Positions 44,921 to 56,540 of a stretch of DNA of 64,000 bases are shown here, piece after piece. Made by a program: the position numbers and the translations under genes. A model generated the notes under the pieces. It was not told the DNA's origin. It saw only the letters and a program-made list of their open reading frames with translations, and made no database searches. Origin of the DNA: Hypomesus transpacificus (Eukaryota > Chordata > Actinopteri > Osmeriformes > Osmeridae); NCBI RefSeq assembly GCF_021917145.1, contig NC_061081.1, positions 3,802,966 through 3,866,965 on the forward strand, in the 5' to 3' direction. How positions within the stretch are numbered: position 1 is the first letter of the stretch; each line of letters begins with the position of its first letter.

Positions 44921-46804
44921 TAGGAGCTAAATCTTTTTTTGCGTTTTGGACGTCCATATGGACGTCCATAGACTGACGGCGATGGCTGCTGATCTTTGCA
45001 TGGATGGACGGACGGCGATGCTGTTCAGAGTGCCGTCCATAGAGGGAGCAGATATTTTGGACGGCGATGGATTAGCAGGGACGTCCCTCGTGCCGTCCAT
45101 AGAGGGAGCAGATATTTTGGACGGCGTCATAGCCGTCCATATGGACGGCGATGCTGTTCAGAGTGCTGTCCATAGAGGGAGCATATATTTTGGACGGCGA
45201 TGGATTGAATGTTTAGCAGGCTGTTGAGCTAACAGAACTGCCGAAGGCTACCATAGCATGTAGCTAGCTACATTAACTTTGGATGACTCAATCTTTTGTC
45301 AAGTTAATTTGTATGAATTGCATGTTAGTGCAATATTTACGCCTTTATTCTGTTTTTTTTACATAATCAGCAGTATGATCTCATGACAATATAGACTTGA
45401 AAAACAATATGTTATGGTTTGGGTTTGCCTATAGGCTACATTTATTTTAATTATTTCGAGAATTGTTAATAAAGACTCATTTAAAATGTTAACATTGTGT
45501 TAAGACCCTATGAAATACATTGCCATTTAGGTCTTTTAAACCGTCAGTTTAAAGTGTTTTATGGGTGGATTTGAAGCCACCAGTCAGTAGCTCCAATCTT
45601 GCGCACGAACTTTGCGCACGGAGACAAACGCAAAACAACAAACACTCGCTTGGAGCGGAGACCAATGCAAAACACAATACGATGTGTTGAGCCAAACCAA
45701 AGCCGTCAAAGGCTACCATGAATGTAGCTACAGCAACCGTGGATGACTCAATAAGTTTTGTCACGTTATTTTGTATTAATTGCATTTAAGTGAAGGCTAT
45801 ATATTTACGCCTTTATTTTATTTTTAACATACAAAAGTAGGCCAATCAACAATATAATCTCATGACAATACAGACTTGAAAAACAATATGTTATGGTTAG
45901 GGTTTGCCTAGATATAGGCTACATATATTTTAAATATTTCGAGAATTGTTAATAAAGACTCAATTAAGATTTTAACATTGTGTTATGACCCTATGAAATA
46001 CATTGCCCTTTAGGTCTTTGAAGCCGTCAGTTTAAAGTGTTTTATGGGTGGATTTGGAGCCACCAGTCAGTAGCTCCAATGTTGCGCACGAACCACTTTG
46101 AGCGGAGACAAATGCAAAACGTAATAGCCTATGGGCCTAACACTCCAAATTTTAAAATTTTAAATGAGTCTTTATTAACAATTCTCGAAATAATTAAAAT
46201 ATATGTAGCCTATAGGCAAACCCAAACCATAACATATTGTTTTTCAAGTCTATATTGTCATGAGATCATACTGCTGATTATGTAAAAAAAACAGAATAAA
46301 GGCGTAAATATTGCACTAACATGCAATTCATACAAATTAACTTGACAAAAGATTGAGTCATCCAAAGTTAATGTAGCTAGCTACATGCTATGGTAGCCTT
46401 CGGCAGTTCTGTTAGCTCAACAGCCTGCTAAACATTCAATCCATCGCCGTCCAAAATATCTGCTCCCTCTATGGACGGCACTCTGAACAGCATCGCCGTC
46501 CATATGGACGGCTATGATGCCGTCCAAAATATATGCTCCCTCTATGGACGGCACGAGGGACATCCCTGCTAATCCATCGCCGTCCAAAATATCTGCTTCC
46601 TCTATGGACGGCACTCTGAACAGCATCGCCGTCCATATGGACGGCTATGACGCCGTCCAAAATATATGCTCCCTCTATGGACGGCACTCTGAACAGCATC
46701 GCCGTCCGTCCATCCATGCAAAGATCAGCAGCCATCGCCGTCAGTCTATGGACGTCCATATGGACGTCCAAAACGCAAAAAAAGATTTAGCTGCCTCTCT
46801 CCTA
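44921..46804. mobile_element. Harbinger-like palindromic element, copy B
   Basis: Starts TAGGAGCTAAATC and ends at CTCTCTCCTA, 1.88 kb, flanked by CTG (44918-44920 and 46805-46807). It directly follows copy A with a single CTG between them. Same palindromic design, centre near 45860. ORFs at 44946-45227, 46417-46771 and 46514-47014 arise from the GACGGC arrays. Confidence 0.78.
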
Positions 46805-46840
46805 CTGCCAGTTCTTTCAAATAGATCATCAAGACAGGCA

Positions 46841-46939
46841 TTAGCAATAGGCCAGAGTCGAATGTTTGGGTCCTTGGGAAGAGTAAGTGATAGCCTTCCC
46901 TGTACAGCCTGGATCACAGCATTTACGACCGTGGTCCAT
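46841..46939 (-). pseudogene. Possible N-terminal half of a THAP-type finger
   Basis: 32 codons from ATG at 46937-46939: MDHGRKCCDPGCTGK then stop. The C-x3-C near the start resembles the first half of a THAP finger. It lies on the strand opposite to the fragment at 39173, so the two cannot be one simple gene without an inversion. Confidence 0.3.
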
Positions 46940-47011
46940 TTTCAATATCCTTGTTATTGCTTAGAAGTAGCCTACAGAGCAGCGCGCAGCTACCTCGGAC
47001 TGGGCAGGAAC

Positions 47012-47880
47012 TAGTGATGTGTCGTTCGTGAACGATTCGTTCATTTTGAACGAATCCTTATAAGGACTCGGGAGTAACGAGTCCTCTCAACGAGTGATTC
47101 GTTCATTTCCCGACTCGGTCTTTCTACGAGTCTTTGGATCATTTTTCACGTGACCTGCATAGGCTCTGTAGCTAGAGGAAACGAACGATTCGTTCCTTTC
47201 CCGACTCGGTCTTTCTACGAGTCTTTGGATCATTTTTCACGTGACCTGTACAGGCTGTAGCAAGAGGAAACGAACGATTCGTTCCTTTCCCGACTCGGTC
47301 TTTCTACGAGTCTTTGGATCATTTTTCACGTGACCTGCATAGGCTCTGTAGCTAGAGGAAACGAATGATTAGTTCCTTCCCCGACTCGGTCTTTCTACGA
47401 GTCTTTGGATCCTTTTTTCACGTGACCCGCATTGTATTTTTTAGTAGAGGAAACAGTTTCCTTATTCCCTTTCGCGTGGCCGCTGTTTTAGTAAGACGTG
47501 AATGAATGATATTCGCTCAAGTCATCATACTGACTGGTTTTGTTATTTTCACTTTACATTTACACTTACAGTTTAGTGCAGTGTAATTGTTTGACGTGAT
47601 AATTAAATGCTAGTGTGATAATACATGACCAAATCATACAAACTCATGATACATTATTTTAATGCAGGAATTTATTTTGAAATAGTATTTGCTGGTGCAC
47701 ATGTCATGCACTAACCTACAGTGGACGTATAGGGGCTATACGTCCTTTGCAGTGGACGTATAGCCCCCAACCCCCCCCCCCCCCCCCCCCCTGAAATGAA
47801 CAAATGACTCGAAAAAAGATTTGTTCATTTTACTGAACGAGATTCAAAGAACCGAATCAGTAAAAAGAACCGAACTTCCC
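47012..47880 (+). mobile_element. hAT MITE with internal tandem repeats, copy 2
   Basis: Closely matches 26888-27688, including the four 85-bp units, but has an extra 75-bp GGACGTATAGCCCC-type stretch and a longer poly-C tract (47769-47792). The last bases of the right TIR (CATCACTA) are missing, so no duplication can be read. Confidence 0.88.
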
Positions 47881-48469
47881 TTATTTTTAGATTTGCAAAG
47901 GGAAGAGGTGTCAATGGACTTTGATATTCACTTTATGTTCATTTGATATTCACTGTGTATTCATGTTCATGTTGAATAACGACCGAACTGTCGTTATACC
48001 AACTATGACAAGGTTAAATCGGTTTTGCAATCAATCGCCCCTTTAAGCCCCATTGTACCGATTTTGGTTGCAGTTGCACCAGAGTTCCACTGGGAGTGAC
48101 CGCGGTCCAGTGCAAAATGAATGGTAGTCTACTGACCTAAACGGCTAAATTTGGCTCTTTCGCCTGATTGTCGTTGAGAAATCTCAGATTTGATTGTAGT
48201 TTTGGCATGTTCAACATGGATTATAGGTCGCAAGTTGAATGAACAAGTATTTGTGTCCTTTCGATTTCTTACAGGGTGAGTCGTTGTTGCCCATAACACG
48301 CTAGTATTCTGCTAATGAATGCTGATTGGTTAGTAAGGACCAGAGCCATATAATATTTTTTCTTTGGCACTGGGAAGGACTAACTACGACCAGAGATCCC
48401 GCTTACTGGTAACCGAAGCGGAACCAGAATGTCAACATTAGCAATAGGCCATAAGGTGAACCCTGTTAT

Positions 48470-49289
48470 CCTGCCCTCTCCCCATTAAGCCCCATTGTAT
48501 CGAATTTTGATGCAGTTCCACCAGAGTTTCACTGGGAGTGATCATGGTCGAGTGCAAAATGAATGGGAGTCTATGGAGCTAAACGGCTAAATTTGTCTCT
48601 TTCGCCTGATTGTCGTTGAAAAATCTCTGATTTGATTGTAGTTTTTGCATGTTCAACATGGATTACAGGTCAAAAGTTGAATGAACGAGTACTTATGTCC
48701 TTTCTATTTCTTACAGGGTAAGTCGTTGTTGCCCAGAACACGCTAGCATTCTGCTAACGAATGCTGATTGGTTAGTAAAGGACTGACTACGACCAGAGAT
48801 CCCGCTTGATGGCATCCGAAGCAAAACCAGAATGTCAGAGCATTAGCAACATTAGCAACAACATTAGCAAGCCAAAACTCTTTCTAGGATGTGTATTGAC
48901 AGGGTGAGCCTAACCTGTCAGCTGTGTTGTCAATGCCTCGAGAGAAAAGTGGGCGTAACCAGAGCTTGCTGTCAAGCAGTAGCTCTGGTCGTACGATGTG
49001 TATGACGTCAATGACATTTTCAAAGGCTTTTTAGCACGGAAAGGCGACTTTAAAAAAGATCTAACACCCAGCGGTGTGTATTTCTTTTGCCTCCCCTTTC
49101 GAATTCAGAATTCAAATTACTAGATTATATCCTGAGAAAAGTGGATTTTGAGGGCTATAGCTCCATAGACCTCCATTCATTCTGCACTCAACCGTTAGCG
49201 CCCTCATCATATGGAACTTGAGTGGAACTGCAACCAGTTCAGAACCCGGAGGTTTCTCGAGAGTGGCAGTTCTCTTTATATTAGACATC
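48470..49289 (+). repeat. Repeat M, copy 3 (no insertions)
   Basis: From CCCCATTAAGCCCCATTG to TATATTAGACATC; it shows the uninterrupted versions of the sites opened in copies 1 and 2 (for example GAGCTAAACGGCTAAATTTG). Confidence 0.8.
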
Positions 49290-50244
49290 AGGTGCGTTCG
49301 ACATGGACTGCGGCTGCATGAAACGACCGGCGAGAGTGGCCGCTTGCAGTTGGGGAGGAGTTGAAAACGGCTCTGTGAAGTCGGACATTTCAGCTTCTCG
49401 TGGTTTGCTGCGTTGATGTCAGTCACGGCCGATTAAGCGCTGTTTGCTCACTTTACTCTATTTATAATTAAACTTAGTCTTTACGCGTCAAAGTTGTCGT
49501 GTGTGAGTCTGGCCAATCATGAAATAGCTGTGTCGTCACTTGATTGCACGTCACCCATGCAGTTGCTCTTGTGAAAATGCGCTTGGCTACACAGCTGGCA
49601 GTTCTCGAATCGATCTCACGATACTTTGATGGCGACGTCACAGTGACGTGTCCTCGGCACCTATTAGGTGCGTTCGACATGACCCGACTTCATGTGGCGC
49701 TGCAGCCGGCTGAAGGCAGCTGGCTTGAAACAGTGAATTCTGGTTAGACTTTTTGTCCGACTTGAGACGGCGCCGAGGACACGTCACTGACGTCGCCATC
49801 AAAGTACCGTGAGATCGATTCGAGAACTGCCGGCTGTGTAGCCGAGCGCATTTTCTCAAGAGCAACTGCACGGGTTCAAGTGACGACACAGTTATTTTGT
49901 GATTGGCCAGACTCACACACGACAACTTTGACGCGTGTTTTGTAATATTCGGACACCTTCAGTTTCGCCAATGCTCAAATCCGGACCAAACAATTGAATT
50001 GAATTAACAATTTATGGAAGAAAGGGTTTTACTCCACCTCTTCACAAACGGAAAGACTATGTTTAAATATTAATAGAGTAAAGTAAGCAAACAGCGCTTA
50101 ATCGGCTGTGACTGATGTCAACGCAGCAAACCACGAGAAACTGAAATGTCCGACTTCACAAAGCCGTTTTCAACTCCTCCCTGACTGCAAGCGGCCACTC
50201 TCGCCGGTCGTTTCATGCAGCTGCAGTCCATGTCAAACGCACCT
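49290..50244. mobile_element. Fold-back element with AGGTGCGTTCGACATG ends
   Basis: Outer arms (49290-49480 and about 50070-50244) and inner arms (49490-49670 and 49770-49935) are both complementary. The loop near 49671-49760 carries another AGGTGCGTTCGACATG. A further end fragment is at 56507-56540. No ORF of interest. Confidence 0.75.
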
Positions 50245-50356
50245 ATCCTCTCGTGCCATCTTTCCACCTCCGACTCTTCCGGTTTAACTCGCAACTAGCT
50301 GTACACGTCATACTTTGAGACAACCAGTCGCGAGCATAGACTTATATGGTCGCCAG

Positions 50357-51370
50357 TAGTGATGGGAAGTTTGGTTCTTTGAATCTAGTTCAGTAAAATG
50401 AACGAATCTTTTTTTGAGTCGTTTGTTCATTTCTATATTTACATTTACATTTAGTCATTTAGCAGACGCTCTTACCCAGAGCGACTTACAGTAAGTACAG
50501 GGACATTCCCCCCGAGGCAAGTAGGGTGAAGTGCCTTGCCCAAGGACACAACGTCATTTTGCTTGGCGGGAAATCGATCCGGCAACCTTCTGATTACTAG
50601 TCCGACTCCCTCACCACTCAGCCATCTGACTCTGACTATATGTCTATACGGGGGGCTATACGTCCACTGCAAACACGTATCATATTATCATGTAGGTTAG
50701 TGCATGTGCACCAGCAGATACTATTTTAAAAGAAATTCATGCATTAAAATAATGTCTCATGACAGTTTGTATGATTTGGTCATTTATTATCACACTAGCA
50801 TTTAATAATCACGGCAAACAATTACACTGCAAACTGTAAGTGTACGTGTAAAGTGAAAATAACAAAACCAGTCAGTATGATGACTTGAGCGAATGTCATT
50901 CACGTCTTACTAAAACAGCGGGCATGCAAAAGGGAATGAGGAAACTGTTTCCTCTACTAAAAAAATGCAGGTCACGTGAAAAAATTATCCAAAGACTCGT
51001 AGAAAGACCGAGTCGGGAAATGAACGAATCGTTTGTTTCCTCTAGCTACCAGTACAGAGCCTATGCAGGTCAAGTGAAAAATGATCCAAAGACTCGTAGA
51101 CAGACCGAGTCGGGAAATGAACGAATCGTTTGTTTCCTCTAGCTAGTAGCTACCAGTACAGAGCCTATGCAGGTCTCTTGAAAAAAGATCCAAAGACCGA
51201 GTCGGGAAATTAACGAATTATTTCTGTTTACTTGGACGAGCCTATGCAACAGTCCCGATGCGAGGCCACGAGGAAATGAACGTATCACTCTTTGAGAGGA
51301 CTCGTTACTCCCGAGTCCTGGTAAGGATTCGTTCAAAATGAACGAATCGTTCACGAACGACATATCACTA
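50357..51370 (-). mobile_element. hAT MITE with internal tandem repeats, copy 3 (inverted)
   Basis: Flanking 8-mers GTCGCCAG and GTCGCTAG differ by one base. Starts TAGTGATGGGAAGTTTGG and ends complementary to TAGTGATATGTCGTTCG. Fewer internal units than the other copies, and a SINE at 50447-50637. Confidence 0.85.
50447..50637 (-). mobile_element. tRNA-derived SINE, copy 2
   Basis: Same layout as 35332-35525: minus-strand head GTCAGATGGCTGAGTGGTGA and the AAGTCGCTCTGGGTAAGAGC tail. It sits inside the hAT MITE. Confidence 0.78.
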
Positions 51371-52176
51371 GTCGCTAGCGTGGGAGCTAAGGCATTGCAG
51401 TGGCAGAATGGGGTATAAGTCCGATAAGAAGCAGAGACATGATGCAAACTTTACGGAAATGTATGCTGTCGCTGTATAGTATTCCTTTCACTTGGTTTTT
51501 AGAAATAGGTTATTGGGCTAAATATAGGGCTATTCTAGATGGAACTAATCACATATGTTGCTTTTTGTCTTCGTGATATGAGTATGATTTCAACGCATCG
51601 TATCTGATTAAATAAACTGTTAACATGAACAGCTCTGTCATTGTTCTCGCCAGGCAAAGAAAGCTTAATAGTTATTTTGGTAACAGAAATCTTCCATAAT
51701 ACAGACTTGCCATAGCTTACTGTCAACTTTATATTCAAACGAAATAGGCTACTAGGGCTGTCCCCGACTAAGATTTTCTTTGGTCGACCAAAACTCGAGT
51801 AAAACGTCTGAAAATCGACTAATCGAACTTTGAAACGCTTAAAAAAAAAAAAAAAAAAAAGTACTAAAATGTTCGCGATCTGACTCAATGGCTGCTGGAC
51901 ATTGCAGAATCAGCCGCTAATAGCCTACCAAAAATAAGACTCGTATCACCAGACCTGTTGGAACCGAATGCCGATGGTATTTAGTATCTTTTACAATGTA
52001 CTACAAATTAAAAAATATTGTTTGTTTAACAGGCATATCATCAGAGCGCACTTAACATTGCCTGAAAACTTGCAGCATGCGAACTTACGTAGAAGCTGAG
52101 TGGGGAACGTTGCAACAGAGAAAGATTTTGTCTTGGCCGGAGAAGATAATGTCATTCGATTTGGATGTGATTCTTA

Positions 52177-53234
52177 CAAGGGCGTAATTATATGGGGGGA
52201 CAGGGGGACACGTCCCCCCCAATATTTAAAGAAGGACAATTTGTCCCCCCCAATATTTGTTCATACTGTATGATTATGCAGGCAACATCGATGACTGCTA
52301 GCCTACAACTTTCTTACCAGCTCCGAAAATATCAAATCCCGGCCAGGTCATTTCCCAATTCCATTCGACTTACCTTACACTATGCATTAACAAAACCTAT
52401 TTTTCCTAAAATCCATGTCATGTTTTCTTATAGCTTATACGTCAATGAGTGAGTTAGCAGCGCAACATCGGACAGACATTTGGCAAGTATTTATGGATGG
52501 TAAATAGTATTTGGCTAACATAATCCCTGAGATAAGGACTAGGTGGATTACACTATAATTTTGAGAGAATTGTAGAATTAGTGCGAATTTTGATTGCAAT
52601 AATATACAGCTTGTATGGGACTTTTGACAAGCTAGCCGACAGCAACCTATACAGTCTAGCATGTANNNNNNNNNNNNNNNNNNNNNNNNNNNNNNNNNNN
52701 NNNNNNNNNNNNNNNNNNNNNNNNNNNNNNNNNNNNNNNNNNNNNNNNNNNNNNNNNNNNNNNNNCATGTAGCCTGGCTTTACAGCAAACTGGGATAGCA
52801 GTCATGCAGTGACAGGCTAGTCAAACGTACCAAAGCTTTGACAGCGTTTGGGCTACGTTCCTGTTCTCTGAATTGGGCTATCTAGCAAGTTATTTTAGAC
52901 TCCTGCCATTTGTTCTTTCTCCCTTCATCATTTTCATCCCTATGGAATTGCGTTGCTGTTGTATTTTGCAGTATAGTGGCCAAAAATGAATGACACTTCA
53001 GCAGCTGACGTCCGTTATTTCTTTGAGAAAAAAAAAAGTATGTTTCTGGAGATATTAGACATTATTAGTAGTGGTTCATTTAACATGTTTTAAGGTACAG
53101 GACACCAGACTGACATTAATAGCTCTTAACTGAGATTGTGAGTGAATGTATATGGGTAAGATGTGATAATAAGCCCAACACAGAAAGTCCCACAGCTGTC
53201 CCCCCCCAATGTTTGATTGACTATTTCGCCCTTG
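52177..53234. mobile_element. hAT element nested inside the previous one
   Basis: Perfect 8-bp TSD GATTCTTA at 52169-52176 and 53235-53242. Ends CAAGGGCG / CGCCCTTG, then GACACGTCCCCCCCAATATT on the left and CCCCCCAATGTTTG on the right. Includes the assembly gap. Confidence 0.9.
52666..52765. other. Assembly gap, 100 N
   Basis: A run of exactly 100 N, so the true distance is unknown; ORFs across it are meaningless. Confidence 0.99.
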
Positions 53235-54775
53235 GATTCTTATAATAGGCATATTCCTTTTTCAACCCAGCGCGTTAGCATGAGTGAAGTAGGGCTAGAC
53301 CAACTTACGTTTTTCAAGTGGTAGGCTACATCATTTTCGACGTCGAACTATGAAAAATAAACCTTTGTTGGCAGAGTTTGCATTCAACGTTTTTCGAGTC
53401 ACCCGGTACTTTGTAAATGTAAATGTACTTTAATGAAATGCCGCCATACCACAAATGTCTTTGCCATTTTGACTAATAACACCGACAAAGTAGGCTATGG
53501 CTGAGTTTGTAGTTCTACAGCCAAATGTGCTCGTGCCGTGTGCAAAATACCAAAACAAAGCGCAGATTAACGTAAGGGAAAACAATAAGACCTTTTCTTT
53601 TAAATTATATATTTTTTTAGTTGGTTTATTTGTCTTAAATAATATAATCTACAATTTCTGTTGAACATTTCGTTAATTCAGCAATGATGACACAAGCGGG
53701 AGTCAGATCTCACACTGCCATATGGCAGCTCAACTAAAACTATCTAAGTCGACCAAGAGCATATCGACCAGAAAATCGGCGAGTCGACCGAGTGGGGACA
53801 GCCCTACGAAATACCACGAAATTCAAACTGCCTTCAATTTAACATCAGTGTAGAATTGTGGCCTGTGTTTTATATGTTCATCCTACAAAACCAAACGCCT
53901 ATTAATGGATATAACGTGATCTAACAAGACTTGGTAATAATGTAATAAATAAAAGCTTGAGAAGTGTGTCTAAAATAGCATATTGAACATTTGCCTTTGA
54001 AAGAGGCATATTAACAGAACTATGTAGGCTACAAAACGTTTCCATCAGATATAGGCTAAGTGGGGGTGAAACAAAGTCACTGAGGACCTTCATTGTCCCA
54101 CAAAAGTAGTCTGGCTTGATGACACGATCAAAAAAGAATAATGGGTGTGTTTAAAAAAAGCTTCTAAAGTCGAGACTAACATTATTTAAATAAATATAAT
54201 TTCCTATTGTGGTTATCAGTTAAAGTAGCTATTAATCTTCGTATTTGCTCCAGATAGACATGTCAACAATCTATGCTCGTGCTTAACATAATATATTTGC
54301 CATGAACATGTTTACAAAAAAAATTAATCTGTTTTAAAATAACGGGAATACACTATATTAACAACATTTCATGTATGTGTGACAATCATTTGCTAAACCT
54401 GCTACAAAAGGGCAGGCAACTCAAGCCATTTCTCCCTGTGCTCATTCAATATAAGTTCATGGCTCATAGAGCTCCATGTAAATCGGTTATCGGCCAATGT
54501 GTATTTTTGTGCTTGTGTCCTGTTAGTATCCGCGAGCACATTTGCAGGCAACTTTTACTGACGTAAGCAAATAAAGAAAAAAATATATATTATTCTATGA
54601 AAAAGCTAGTAGTATGAGCCAGGTTCGAGAATCGGACAAAAATTATTGGGGGAGATAGTTTTGTAAATGTTGACTGGAGTTAATAGAATAAAAACGACCG
54701 GAAGAGTCGGAAGTCAAACATGAAATGCAATACCACCTACATCCACCGGGGCCGTTACTTCAAGCCGAGGGGGTG

Positions 54776-55511
54776 ATGATGGTATGGCTGCAGCCTGCAG
54801 CCTCCCGTCTCATGCCCAAGCTGTCCAACGGTAAATTCAGAGGGTCAAAAATACTAAATCGCGAATTATTTTACGGATGGAGTTAAAGGTAAATTCGTGA
54901 GCACATTTGTTGCAATAAATTGATAAACTTGGAATATATATTTTTTTATCAATATATTATTTGCTGATTTCTGGATGTTATTGTTCTGTCCCTGATGTTA
55001 ACGTATATTTGATGAAACCTGCGATGACCTTCATTTAAAACTGCATCAGCGTTTTATGTTGACATTTGTTAGCGAATATTAGCTAACGTTACCTAAAGCA
55101 ATTTATGGTTGCAGACTTTGATGGTGTCTTTTTGTCATTTTCCTTAAGGTACACATCATTGTCTTTAAAAAAAGAACACACCGCAGGTGACAAAATGCAC
55201 GGTGTGCTGTACCGACCATCATTGTCCCCCAACCGTCGTGGTTCTGCCTAGCCTTAATCTCGACCTTTGCTACGACTCCTGGCCTTAAACTCATCCTAAC
55301 CTCAACCGTCGTTGTGACGCCTAAACTCAACCGGGCCTCCCAGGCTGCAGCCGTAGAATGGATTTTAGTTTGTAGTTTAGCTGAATAAAAACACGCACAC
55401 CAAAGTAGGAAGGAGAAATAGCGGACCAGACAAGCTTTTATTTTGAAAAGTAGTGGCATGAGAGGGGAGGGCATGAGACGGGAGGGCATGAGGCGGGAGG
55501 CTGCAGCCATA
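54776..55511. mobile_element. Short fold-back unit with GTATGGCTGCAGCC ends
   Basis: GGTATGGCTGCAGCC at the left and its complement at 55497-55511, with extra CTGCAGCCTCCCG copies. GAGGGG lies on both sides, but the empty copy already has GAGGGGCGAGGGG, so the duplication is uncertain. Interior carries no known gene. Confidence 0.5.
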
Positions 55512-55530
55512 CACTCTTGGAGAGGGGTGG

Positions 55531-56395
55531 GGGCTTGGTGAATGGAGGAGTGGGCTGGCCTGGACGCTGGGCTTCCACGTGATGATTGGAGGGTCTGTCG
55601 AAAGACTGTATCTCCTTTTGATTGACAGTAATTTTGTACTACAAAAAGTCACCGAAGCTATTCAAGCTCAGTCCCATCGCGGATTGTGCAACTGTAGTTG
55701 AAAGACAAACTGCAGCAACCTATTTCTTGGTATTTGCTTGGCGAAATTGATACACCACGTTCCTCGTTTCAGTTTAATCTAATTTCCACACTTCCTCCTT
55801 GATTAATATTGTTTTGTTAGATCGTTTGTTCATTAATTCATTCAGTCGGCTAGGTTTTACGTAGGGGTGAACTAGCCAAATAAATAAAAATTAGGATGTA
55901 GGCCGAAAATGAGCTTCCCCTCTTTGAAAGACCAGCAGCCGCCACTGATTTCAATGTATCACATACTGATATTTTTGTCTGTCATAATTTAATTCTAATC
56001 CCTCTCTCTCGCTCTAATATATATTGATACAATTATAGTAATAATAATATATATATTTGAAAATATTTTGCGTGGTGGGGGGCAGATGGCCTTAACCTGG
56101 CCCTGTTCATTATGTGTACAAGTCTGCTTTACATTACAGTCACACCATTACACTATATGCAATATAATGTCTAAATAGACTACTTTGTATGGTGAGCTTG
56201 TAGTGAGACATCAAAAGTATGGTTTGGAGTCTGTTAGCACAAACAGTTTTAAATAAACAGTTTAAAATAAAAGTTTATAGCCTGTTCTCCTATTCTAGAA
56301 TGGCCGCGGGCAGTTACACGACAGTAAACAAAAGTTGCAAGACACCCAATGCAACTGCCACGAGACACTTGCGTACCACTATCAACAGAACAGTA
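55531..56395. other. Unassigned DNA
   Basis: A/T-rich, several short AT runs near 56020-56060. No gene or repeat pair recognised. Confidence 0.5.
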
Positions 56396-56505
56396 ACTGT
56401 CATGTGCCAGTAGAGGCACTGGCATGTACCACTAGCTACTGTCACGTGCCAGTTGAGGCACTGGCATGTACCACTAACTACTGTCAAGTACCAGTGGAGG
56501 CAATA
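56396..56505 (+). repeat. Short tandem repeat, about 51-bp unit
   Basis: GAGGCACTGGCATGTACCAC and CTACTGTCA recur two to three times in sequence. Confidence 0.75.
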
Positions 56506-56540
56506 GGTGCGTTCGACATGGACTGCGGCCCCAGCGGGCA

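Larger units (their letters stand above)
38375..48042. mobile_element. Kolobok-like element (TTAA target), heavily loaded
   Basis: Perfect 12-base inverted ends AGGGGCGATTGA / complement, flanked by TTAA on both sides. Kolobok and piggyBac both use TTAA; the THAP-type remnant at 39173 favours Kolobok. Own sequence is about 1.4 kb (38375-39414, 46805-47011, 47881-48042). The rest is later insertions: the palindrome pair 39415-46804 and the hAT 47012-47880. Confidence 0.8.
38352..48460 (+). repeat. Repeat M, copy 2, split at TTAA by a 9.7-kb element
   Basis: GGAGAGCCTGTCCACTCCC ends at TTAA (38371-38374), and the same repeat resumes at TTAA (48043-48046) with AGCCCCATTGTACCG, exactly where copy 1 (26805-26850) is continuous. 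The right part runs to about 48460, with a 35-bp scrap (AGAGCCATATAATATT) near 48345. Confidence 0.8.
51747..53805. mobile_element. hAT element with TAGGGCTGTCCCC ends, 2.06 kb
   Basis: 8-bp TSD ACGAAATA at 51739-51746 and 53806-53813; the empty site ACGAAATG is at about 10077-10084. Left end has six extra bases (GGCTAC) before TAGGGCTGTCCCCGACT; right end GTGGGGACAGCCCT. A poly-A run at 51841-51860. It contains the hAT at 52177-53234. No transposase. Confidence 0.88.
50259..55530. repeat. Dispersed 1.5-kb segment, copy 2 (opened by insertions)
   Basis: Order and orientation as in 9555-11090. Inserted here: hAT 50357-51370, hAT 51747-53805 (with another hAT inside) and a fold-back unit 54776-55511. 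Small internal ORF 54375-54566 parallels 10628-10819. Confidence 0.8.

Noticed and set aside
38375..48042. piggyBac instead of Kolobok
   Set aside because: Both use TTAA; no piggyBac transposase remnant is seen and a THAP-like fragment is, so Kolobok is preferred but not proven.
52553..52772. ORFs across the N run
   Set aside because: They consist mostly of unknown residues from the assembly gap.
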